A stretch of 24,242 nt of DNA, taken from DASXUX01 sp036504595. Its GTDB lineage: Bacteria; Planctomycetota; SZUA-567; H5-PLA8. The notes below the pieces were generated by a model. The model saw nothing but the letters and a program-made list of their open reading frames with translations. It was not told the origin of the DNA and searched no databases. Shown here piece by piece: positions 7,177 to 13,725 of this stretch. Location of the stretch: assembly GCA_036504595.1 (NCBI GenBank), contig DASXUX010000058.1, positions 1 to 24,242 on the forward strand, written 5' to 3'. The position numbers and the translations under genes were made by a program. Position 1 is the first letter of the stretch. Every line of letters begins with the position of its first letter.

Positions 7177-8753
7177 TGCCACTGCCAGTTGCCGTCATGA
7201 GCCGCGGCGGTTACATTGCTTTAGCTATGTCGGATGTTCCCAAGACTTCACCTCAGACTTCCCACCCGGAGACTCCAAGCGAGTCTGCGCATGCGCATGG
7301 GGCGCCTATCGAGAAGAGCACGTCGCCGCTGGCGGGCATGAAGATTCACGTGCTGACGTTCGGCTGCCAGATGAACAAGTACGATTCGGAGATGGTTGCG
7401 GGATTGCTGCAAAACGGGAAGGTCGAGTTTGTCGAGGACCTCGATTCCGCCAACGCGCTGATCATCAACACGTGTTCCGTGCGCGGGCACGCCGAAGATC
7501 GCGTGTATAACCGCCTCCATCTGCTCAAGGCCCGCAAGCGCCGCGATCCGAGCTTCGTTCTGGCCGTCATGGGCTGCATGGCTCAAAAAGAGGGCGAGCA
7601 GATCGCGCGGAAATTCCCGTGGGTCGATTTGGTGGTTGGCACCCGCATGCTCGACCAGTTCCCCAGCCTGCTGGCTCGCGTGCGCGAAGGCGAGCCGACG
7701 CCGCTGCTGGCGATCGACCACAAGCCGATGGTCAGCTTTGGCGAGACCGTCGCGCGCCGAGAGAACAAATCGCTGGCGTATCTGGCGGTGATGCGCGGCT
7801 GCAACAAACGCTGCACGTACTGCGTGGTGCCGTTCACGCGCGGGCCGGAGATCAGCCGGCCGATCGCCGAGATTGTTACGGAGGCCAGGCGCCTTGTCGA
7901 TGACGGCGTGATCGAGATCATGCTGCTCGGCCAGACGATTGACACCTATGGGCGCGATCTTGCCGGCACGGAGGCCGGCACCACCCTGCTTGCCGGCACG
8001 GAGGCCGGCACCACCCTGCTTGCCGGCGCGGAGGCCGGCGCTACCCTGTCGGCCGGCAGAGACGCCGGCACCACCCTCTCGGGGTTGCTCCGTGCGCTCT
8101 GCCAGATCGATGGCTTGCGGCGCATCCGCTTCATCACCAGCCATCCGCGCGAATGCCGGCCGGAGTTGTTCGCAACGATGGCCGAGCTGAGCGAGAAAGT
8201 CATGCCGTTCGTCCACATGCCGCCGCAGAGCGGCAGCGACCGCATGCTGAAACGCATGGCGCGCGGTTACACACGGCAGCGTTACGTGGACGTGATCAGC
8301 GCGGCGCGCGAAGCCTGCCCGCAGGTTGAATTCTGCGGCGATTGGATTGTGGGTTTCTCCGGCGAGACGGAAGAGGATTTCGCGCAGTCGCTGTCGCTGC
8401 TGGAGCAAGTGCGTTTTCAGCACAGTTTCGTTTTCAAGTATTCGGTTCGCGAAGGAACGCCCGCGCAGAAGCTTCCGGACGATGTGCCCGAGGAGGTCAA
8501 GAAGCAGCGGCACGCCATCCTGGCCGAAGCGCAGGAGCGCATTTCGCTGGAGAAGAATCAGGCTCGCGTCGGGCAGATTGAAGACGTGCTGGTCGAGTGC
8601 GTGAGCAAGAGCAACGCCGCGCGGCTCACCGGCCGCACGAGCACCTATCGCCTCATCCATTTCCCCGGCGACGCCGAACTGATCGGAAAGATCGTGCGCG
8701 TGAAGGTCGTGTCGGCGACGGCGCTGGCGTTGACGGGCGAATTGCAGACTTAG
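7176..8753 (+). CDS. miaB: tRNA-2-methylthio-N6-isopentenyladenosine synthase MiaB
   Basis: MiaB is a radical SAM methylthiotransferase that converts i6A37 to ms2i6A37 in tRNAs reading UNN codons. The N-terminal domain has its three cluster cysteines in TFGCQMN (64), INTCSVRG (100) and VMGCMAQ (134). The radical SAM motif GCNKRCTYC gives Cys209, 213 and 216, and GQTIDTYG replaces the usual GQNVNSYG. A TRAM-like C terminus ends ALTGELQT. Residues 262-301 are four 10-residue repeats (LAGTEAGTTL type) encoded by a palindromic 30-bp DNA repeat, placed in the loop between two barrel elements. The first 54 residues are not conserved in the family. ATG 7176, 7197 and 7227 are all possible starts and none has a good ribosome-binding site. 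The stop TAG lies at the start of a heptamer array. Confidence 0.93.
   Translation: MPLPVAVMSRGGYIALAMSDVPKTSPQTSHPETPSESAHAHGAPIEKSTSPLAGMKIHVLTFGCQMNKYDSEMVAGLLQNGKVEFVEDLDSANALIINTCSVRGHAEDRVYNRLHLLKARKRRDPSFVLAVMGCMAQKEGEQIARKFPWVDLVVGTRMLDQFPSLLARVREGEPTPLLAIDHKPMVSFGETVARRENKSLAYLAVMRGCNKRCTYCVVPFTRGPEISRPIAEIVTEARRLVDDGVIEIMLLGQTIDTYGRDLAGTEAGTTLLAGTEAGTTLLAGAEAGATLSAGRDAGTTLSGLLRALCQIDGLRRIRFITSHPRECRPELFATMAELSEKVMPFVHMPPQSGSDRMLKRMARGYTRQRYVDVISAAREACPQVEFCGDWIVGFSGETEEDFAQSLSLLEQVRFQHSFVFKYSVREGTPAQKLPDDVPEEVKKQRHAILAEAQERISLEKNQARVGQIEDVLVECVSKSNAARLTGRTSTYRLIHFPGDAELIGKIVRVKVVSATALALTGELQT
7959..8078. repeat. Four tandem 30-bp palindromic units inside miaB
   Basis: Four head-to-tail 30-bp units start at 7959, 7989, 8019 and 8049. 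The first two are identical, the third differs by a few bases, and the fourth is the most diverged. Each holds the GCCGGC-loop-GCCGGC palindrome seen in the GH5 gene and the 1341-residue gene. Because 30 is a multiple of 3, the frame is kept and each unit adds ten residues. Confidence 0.9.
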
Positions 8754-8786
8754 GGTTCAGGGGTCAGGATTCAGGGGTCAGGGTTC
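8752..8786. repeat. Heptamer array (AGGGTTC / AGGGGTC) at the miaB stop
   Basis: Five exact 7-nt units alternate between AGG-N-TTC and AGGGGTC types. The first unit begins inside the miaB stop codon (8751-8753). No hairpin or T-run is evident. The remaining intergenic DNA to 8868 shows nothing recognisable. Confidence 0.75.
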
Positions 8787-8868
8787 GGGGGCGGATTGTG
8801 TCGGCGAAGTATAGGCACGCTTGCCATTACTATTTCGCAATCTGACTGACGCGAGTTGCTGCCGAGTA

Positions 8869-8896
8869 TTGTTATCGCTGTGCGGCCCGCTATGAT
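8869..8896 (+). promoter_or_regulatory. Putative promoter of the CNB-GspE operon
   Basis: TTGTTA 8869-8874 and TATGAT 8891-8896 are separated by 16 bp, a reasonable sigma70-type arrangement. Transcription would start near 8903, leaving a leader of about 50 nt before ATG 8956. Confidence 0.4.
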
Positions 8897-8955
8897 CCGC
8901 AAAAAGACTCTAGCTTCGTTCAACTGTTTGGCGGCGTACGAAAGCCGCGGAAAGC

Positions 8956-10926
8956 ATGCGCGTGAGCGACGACACGACAAATTTGCTCGCAACCGTTCCT
9001 CTTTTTTGCCATCTCAGGCCCGAGCAGTTGGAGCACCTGGCCAGCCGCGCGGAACGCCGCACGTGCTGGCCGGGCGAGCGCGTGATCGAGCAGGGCGCGC
9101 CGGGGACCGAACTGTTCATCATCCTGGAAGGCGACTTCAAGGTGACGGTGGTGCATGACGAGATCGGGTTTGAGCGCGAGATCGGGCGATTGTATCCGCC
9201 GTCTTATTTTGGCGAAGGCACCATCTTGAGCGGTGCGGCGAGCATGGCGTCGGTTGTCGCGGTGACGCCCGCGTCGGTCCTCGTCCTCAAAGCGAAAACG
9301 CTGAACGAACTGCTGAATTCCGATCCGCGCATTGCGCTGGACTTCTGCGCGGGGATCGCGGAGCACTCGGAGGACTTGAAGCGCCGCGAGGCGGTTGTGC
9401 CTTTCGAGCGGCTGGAGGATCATCCGGTGATCAAGGCGCACCGGCTGCTGCGCCCGGAGATTTCGCGCTCGGCGCGCGCGCTGGTGCTGTGCCAGGAAGA
9501 GGACCACATCAAGGTCGGCATGGTGAATCCGCACGACCGGAAGGTGCGCAGCTTTCTGATGGACGAACTGCGGCGGCACACGGTCGAATTTCGCGCGATC
9601 AGCGAATCCGAGTTCGAGCGTTTCGCTGACGAGTTTCTGAAGGAGTCGGCGCCGACGAGCGCACCGCTTGAAGCGGGCGTGACGCAGCTCGAGCTTTCGG
9701 ACAAGCCGCGTGAGTCGGGCGATCACCAGACGATTGAATTTCTCGACGCGGTGCTGATTGCCGCGATCAAAGCGCACGCGAGCGACATTCACTTTGAGCC
9801 GGGCGAGCCGGTTTCACGCGTGAGGGTGCGGGTCGATGGCCACATGCGCACGCTGCAGTCGGAAGTGGCCAACGCGCTGTTTCCGCGCGTGATTTCGCGC
9901 ATCAAAGTGCTCAGCGACATGGACATCACCAATCACCGCATGCCACAGGACGGGCGTTTTCCCATCCGCATTGGCGGCCGGCCGCGCATCGAAGTGCGCG
10001 TATCGATGATGCCGTGCCAGGGCGGCGAAAAAGCCGTGCTGCGGATTTTGGACCGCGATCAGCAAAGCCTCGCGCTGGTCGATCTGGTGCACTCGAAGGT
10101 GATGTGCGAAGCCATGCGCGAGGTGCTGCGCAACGCGACCGGGATGTTTCTCACCACCGGGCCGACGGGTTCCGGAAAAACGACGACGCTCTACGCCTGC
10201 TTGAACGAAATCTGGCGCTCCACGCAGAAGATCAACGTGGTGACGATCGAAGACCCGGTCGAATACTACCTGCCGTACGCGACGCAGATTCAGGTCAACC
10301 GGCCTGTGGGCCTGGACTTTGCCGAAATTTTACGGACGGCGCTGCGCCAGGATCCAGACGTAATCCTGGTCGGCGAAATCCGCGATCCGGATTCCGCCAA
10401 CATCGCGCTGGAGACGGCGACGACGGGGCATCTGGTGTTCTCATCGCTGCACACCGACTTTGCGCTAGAAGGAATCATGCGACTGCGCAAGCTGGGCGTG
10501 AAATCGTACCTGATCGCCAGCGCTCTGAAATGTGTGATGAGCGAACGGCTGGTCGCGCGCGTGTGTCCGCACTGCGCGGTGGAGGTGCCGCCGGGCGACC
10601 CGATGCTGGCGCTTCTGCGCGAGATGAAGGTGCTGCCGCTCGACTGGAACCAGCCGCTGGTGCGCGGGAAGGGCTGCAACCGCTGCCGCTTTGAGGGCGA
10701 GCGGGGCCGCATCGGCGTCTTCGAGATGCTGATGATCGACGAGGTGCTACGCGATCTGATCGAGAAGGACACGTCGTTCCTCGACATGACCTCGCACTTG
10801 CGCCGCGACAATTTTATTTCGATGGCGTACTACAGCCGCTACCTGCTGTCGGAGGGTCTGACATCGCCGGAGCAGATTCGCGCGGTGTTCCCACGCGTAT
10901 CGATTCATAATGAGGGCGGGCTGTAG
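8956..10926 (+). CDS. Fusion of a cyclic nucleotide-binding-like domain to a GspE/PilB-type assembly ATPase
   Basis: The 656-residue protein has three parts. Residues about 8-130 form a CNB fold (LFCHLRPEQLEHLA opening, ELFIILEGDFKV, then YFGEGTILSG). Residues about 150-225 resemble a degenerate T2SSE_N/MshEN region. Residues about 250-650 are a GspE/PilB ATPase with ASDIHFEP (275-282), Walker A GPTGSGKT (402-409), Asp box IEDPVEYY (431-438), Walker B region LRQDPDVILVGEIRD, the His box around SSLHT (496-500), and a zinc site CPHC...CNRC (Cys537, 540, 574, 577). GspE-type ATPases power pseudopilus or pilus assembly at the inner membrane. In the CNB part the Arg that contacts the cyclic phosphate in CRP (FGE...RSA) is replaced by an ASMAS stretch, so the ligand may differ or be absent. 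The next gene starts 28 nt downstream, suggesting an operon. Confidence 0.9.
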   Translation: MRVSDDTTNLLATVPLFCHLRPEQLEHLASRAERRTCWPGERVIEQGAPGTELFIILEGDFKVTVVHDEIGFEREIGRLYPPSYFGEGTILSGAASMASVVAVTPASVLVLKAKTLNELLNSDPRIALDFCAGIAEHSEDLKRREAVVPFERLEDHPVIKAHRLLRPEISRSARALVLCQEEDHIKVGMVNPHDRKVRSFLMDELRRHTVEFRAISESEFERFADEFLKESAPTSAPLEAGVTQLELSDKPRESGDHQTIEFLDAVLIAAIKAHASDIHFEPGEPVSRVRVRVDGHMRTLQSEVANALFPRVISRIKVLSDMDITNHRMPQDGRFPIRIGGRPRIEVRVSMMPCQGGEKAVLRILDRDQQSLALVDLVHSKVMCEAMREVLRNATGMFLTTGPTGSGKTTTLYACLNEIWRSTQKINVVTIEDPVEYYLPYATQIQVNRPVGLDFAEILRTALRQDPDVILVGEIRDPDSANIALETATTGHLVFSSLHTDFALEGIMRLRKLGVKSYLIASALKCVMSERLVARVCPHCAVEVPPGDPMLALLREMKVLPLDWNQPLVRGKGCNRCRFEGERGRIGVFEMLMIDEVLRDLIEKDTSFLDMTSHLRRDNFISMAYYSRYLLSEGLTSPEQIRAVFPRVSIHNEGGL

Positions 10927-10954
10927 CAGGCCGGATCGCCCGGCGGGGAACCTT

Positions 10955-12076
10955 ATGAAAGCTGCACTTTTCTTGACTGGGCAATGTAACCTTCGCTGCT
11001 CCTATTGTTTTGCCTCAGAATGCCCATCCACGTGTATTTCTCATCAGGCACTGGAGCAGTCCGTCAGGTTTCTGCGAACGAGAGCCGATGACGGTCTGAG
11101 CATCACTATCTTTGGTGGCGAGCCGCTCCTGCGCCGCGATTTGGTTGACGAACTGATTGCGCTTTGCTTCGCGCCCGGTGCTTCCGAGATTACGCTTGCC
11201 ATCGCAACAAACGGCACGCTACTGGACCAGAGATTTCTTGATATATGTCGCCAGCGGAATATTCGCATGTTTCTCAGTTTGGACGGAGTTCGTGAAGCTC
11301 ATGATGTCACCCGGCGCCAGGTCAGTGGCTTAGGTTCTTTTGACATGGTTGTCGAAAAGGTGCCACGGATTTTGAGCGCCCTGCCCTACGCCGTGGCTGT
11401 AGCGGTGATTACGCCACAGACAGCCGCACTGGTCAGCGAGTCCATAGAGTTCCTTTTCTCGCTTGGTTTTCGATACGTGCTGATGACCCCGGATTTCAAC
11501 GGGGCCTGGAGGCGGACTGACCTGGCTATTCTCAGGTCCGAGTATCTGCGAGCCGCTGAGTTATACAAAGCGCGGCTTAGACGCGGCGAGAAGACCTACC
11601 TATCGCTGTTCGACGAATGGATAAAAACCAGGACAGCAGAGAAGAACACCCCGGAGAACTGCTGCGACCTGGCCAATACCACTGTGGCCATCGGCCCCAG
11701 TGGACGCATTTATCCATGTGTGCAGTTCGTGGGCCGCGATAACGGAACGAACGCCATCGGCGACGTGGCAACCGGTATGGATGAAACGGCTCGCCGGCGT
11801 CTTGTGTGCCTCAATCATTCGCCGCGAGATGGCTGCGAAGGCTGCGCGCTCGACGGGCGCTGCTTCAACTGGTGCGGTTGCGTGAACTGGCGCGGGACCG
11901 GGCGGATCAACCAAGTTCCGGCGTTCGTGTGCGAACACGAGCGCATGCTGTTGCCGATTGCAGACTCAATAGGCGATGAACTCTTCTCGGAGCGGAACGA
12001 ATTGTTTCTGCGAAAATTTTATGATTCTGAGTATACTCTCGGATCGCTTATTGAAGATTCGTACTTGCCAGCGTAG
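10955..12076 (+). CDS. Radical SAM/SPASM domain protein (peptide or protein maturase type)
   Basis: The 373-residue enzyme starts at ATG 10955, with GGGGA 5 nt upstream. It begins directly with the cluster motif CNLRCSYC (Cys11, 15, 18), followed by FGGEPLL (53-59) and ATNGTLL, both standard for the radical SAM barrel. The C-terminal SPASM region has GPSGRIYPC (Cys255) and a dense set of cysteines (294, 297, 303, 307, 309, 326) able to hold auxiliary 4Fe-4S clusters. Such enzymes modify peptides or proteins (sactipeptide/anSME type). It lies between the CNB-GspE ATPase and a small one-helix protein, apparently in one operon, so either neighbour or an exported pilin-like protein could be the substrate; this is inference. 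Its base composition looks less GC-rich than that of the genes around it. Confidence 0.88.
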   Translation: MKAALFLTGQCNLRCSYCFASECPSTCISHQALEQSVRFLRTRADDGLSITIFGGEPLLRRDLVDELIALCFAPGASEITLAIATNGTLLDQRFLDICRQRNIRMFLSLDGVREAHDVTRRQVSGLGSFDMVVEKVPRILSALPYAVAVAVITPQTAALVSESIEFLFSLGFRYVLMTPDFNGAWRRTDLAILRSEYLRAAELYKARLRRGEKTYLSLFDEWIKTRTAEKNTPENCCDLANTTVAIGPSGRIYPCVQFVGRDNGTNAIGDVATGMDETARRRLVCLNHSPRDGCEGCALDGRCFNWCGCVNWRGTGRINQVPAFVCEHERMLLPIADSIGDELFSERNELFLRKFYDSEYTLGSLIEDSYLPA

Positions 12077-12087
12077 AGACCGCACAC

Positions 12088-12444
12088 ATGGGCGACGAAC
12101 TGAAGCGCGAACCAGTTAAGCAATACGAGAATCCATCCTATCCGCATAAGGACAGCGCCGAAGGACAGAAAACAACTGTGTCTCTCGGAAAGAAGCTCGG
12201 GCTCGCGATTGTGGCGGGTCTTCTCGGTATTGCGCTTGTTCGAGGTTGCGGGAGCGTGAAGAAACAGAATGGCGCCCACCCTGGGCCGCCGCCGATTCGC
12301 CCTGACTTCCAAACCGAAGCTGACGCAAAAAAGGAACTTGAGGAGCGCAAGAAGGCTGGAACTGCCCGGGTTGAGCCGCCGAAACTCAGGCCTACCGGCG
12401 AACAGAGTGACGTCAATAAGACAACTGAGCCGAAGGCGCAGTGA
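12088..12444 (+). CDS. Small single-helix membrane protein, unknown function
   Basis: This 118-residue protein begins 11 nt after the radical SAM stop, so it is probably co-transcribed. It has a charged N-terminal 30 residues, one hydrophobic helix (KLGLAIVAGLLGIALVRG, about 35-52), a single Cys just after the helix, and a hydrophilic Pro/Lys/Glu-rich C-terminal half. That is the layout of a bitopic inner-membrane protein with an exposed tail. No family is recognised. It could be a membrane adaptor for the secretion ATPase or a substrate of the radical SAM enzyme, but it lacks the Cys-, Ser- or Gly-rich core typical of modified peptides. A 9-bp hairpin follows its stop. Confidence 0.65.
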   Translation: MGDELKREPVKQYENPSYPHKDSAEGQKTTVSLGKKLGLAIVAGLLGIALVRGCGSVKKQNGAHPGPPPIRPDFQTEADAKKELEERKKAGTARVEPPKLRPTGEQSDVNKTTEPKAQ

Positions 12445-12447
12445 AAC

Positions 12448-12477
12448 GGTGCTTCGCCTTGACACCTACGAAGCACC
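12448..12477 (+). other. Hairpin after the radical SAM operon
   Basis: GGTGCTTCG at 12448-12456 pairs perfectly with CGAAGCACC at 12469-12477, four bases after the stop of the small membrane protein. No T-run follows, so it is a 3'-end structure rather than a clear intrinsic terminator. Confidence 0.4.
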
Positions 12478-12512
12478 AGTCACCAAGTACCACTCACCAA
12501 GTACCACTCACC
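12478..12512. repeat. Heptamer array between convergent genes (ACTCACC / AAGTACC)
   Basis: Five exact units alternate between (A)GTCACC/ACTCACC and AAGTACC. The array ends 3 bases before the stop codon of the minus-strand cyclophilin gene (TAA complement at 12515-12517). It is the same family as 5521-5614. Confidence 0.8.
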
Positions 12513-12514
12513 AC

Positions 12515-13402
12515 TTACTTCTTCTTGACGTGGTACTCGTGGTCGCGTTTCCAGAGGACTTCGATCTTCTCGATTTTTTCGCCGACTTTCATCGTATCGA
12601 CCAGGTTCATGCCGCGAATCGCCGTGCCGAAGACGGTGTGTTTGGCGTCCAGGTGCGGGCAATCGACGTGGCAGATGAAGAACTGCGATCCATTGGTGTC
12701 GGGGCCGGCGTTGGCCATGGCCAGAGAGGCGCGCGTGACGCGGTGGCTCTTCAGGTTCGGGACGAATTTGATGCCTTGAGCTTCGTACAGCTTTTTGACG
12801 CTCCATTCGGCCATGTTCGGGGGCGGGGGCGGAGCGTTGAACTTCTTGGCGAAATCCGTGAGCAGCAGTTTGTCAAAACCGTAGGCTTCGGCGCAGCTTT
12901 CGTCGGCGAAGGAATAGCCGGGGCCGCCGGAACCGTCGCCTTTCGGGTCGCCGCCCTGGGCCATGAACTTCTCGATGACGCGATGGAAGGTCAGGCCGTC
13001 ATAAAACTTCTTTTCGGTGAGTTCGACAAAGTTCGCGACGGTGTTCGGCGCATCGTCTTCGTACAGAACCAAATCGATCTGGCCGCGCGCCAGTGTGATG
13101 CGCACGCGAGGCAGGTCGAGCGAGAGCGCGGGATTGTCGAGCAGGCGCTGCGCGGCCGCGGCGATGTCCTTGTTGTCGTTCTTGGCGAGCGGCTCAAGGA
13201 GTTTGCGGGCTTCTTCGACATTCTTGCGGACGCTCATGGCACACAGGTCCGCGATGGTCTGTTCGGCGACCATGCGCTTTTCGGCGGCGGCGTCTTGAAG
13301 CTGCGCGACCCATTGTTGAAGGGTGGGCTCGGCTTCCGCGGCGCGCGCGCCAATGCCAGCAAACAAAACAAGCGTTGAGAAAAGGACAGCCGACTTTCGC
13401 AT
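12515..13402 (-). CDS. Exported peptidyl-prolyl cis-trans isomerase, cyclophilin type
   Basis: Cyclophilins speed proline isomerisation during protein folding. The 295-residue protein has a signal peptide (MRKSAVLFSTLVLFAGIGA, cleavage probably after ARA) and acts outside the cytoplasm. A short helical region (about 25-95) precedes the cyclophilin domain. The domain has the catalytic TFHRVI (138-143, with the Arg in FHR), MAQGGD (147-152), GSGGPGYSFADE, NGSQFFI (237-243) and LDAKHTVFG (251-259). An insertion of about 50 residues with a run of five prolines (168-222) separates the two halves of the active site and is longer than in single-domain enzymes. AAAGGAG lies about 8 nt upstream of the start. 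It is convergent with the radical SAM operon. Confidence 0.92.
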   Translation of the reverse strand: MRKSAVLFSTLVLFAGIGARAAEAEPTLQQWVAQLQDAAAEKRMVAEQTIADLCAMSVRKNVEEARKLLEPLAKNDNKDIAAAAQRLLDNPALSLDLPRVRITLARGQIDLVLYEDDAPNTVANFVELTEKKFYDGLTFHRVIEKFMAQGGDPKGDGSGGPGYSFADESCAEAYGFDKLLLTDFAKKFNAPPPPPNMAEWSVKKLYEAQGIKFVPNLKSHRVTRASLAMANAGPDTNGSQFFICHVDCPHLDAKHTVFGTAIRGMNLVDTMKVGEKIEKIEVLWKRDHEYHVKKK

Positions 13403-13494
13403 TCAAGAAACTCCTTTATGCCTTGCGCGACATGCGCAGTTCGCAGTTCTCATTAAAGAGGCGGCGCTGGACAGTTTCCATAGCGGATTTCGGA

Positions 13495-13647
13495 TTGTGT
13501 GGCACGGGCAGGCCGACGGCGCGGCTTCTTGCGTCGTCGGATTGCCCGTGAAACCGGTCGCCTCTGCACGGGCAATCCGCGCCGCGAACAGCTCTGGTTG
13601 GTGATACCCACGCACGAACTGCGGCGCGGCCTGCCCGTGCCACACAA
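13495..13647. repeat. 153-bp nested inverted-repeat element
   Basis: The outer arms TTGTGTGGCACGGGCAGGCC (13495-13514) and its exact complement (13628-13647) give a perfect 20-bp stem. Inside, CGGATTGCCCGTG (13538-13550) pairs perfectly with 13567-13579. It sits in the 323-bp gene-free space between the cyclophilin and the 1341-residue gene. A bidirectional structured RNA, a cruciform or a MITE-like remnant are all possible. Nothing else is recognisable in this gap. Confidence 0.75.
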
Positions 13648-13725
13648 AAACCAGACGCAAGGTTCTGGCGGCTCGTTCGTTTCAATAATGGAGCACGCAG
13701 AGGGCATGAGGAAAGGAATGCCGCT

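Noticed and set aside
7248..8660. 470-residue minus-strand open frame
   Set aside because: It is a shadow of miaB; its repeated peptide comes from the palindromic DNA units.
12088..12444. RiPP precursor peptide for the radical SAM enzyme
   Set aside because: At 118 residues, with a membrane helix and no Cys/Ser/Gly-rich core or leader-core boundary, it does not look like a precursor; kept only as a possible partner.
12269..13378. 369-residue plus-strand open frame
   Set aside because: It lies antisense to the clear cyclophilin gene, crosses the small membrane protein gene, and has shadow-like composition.
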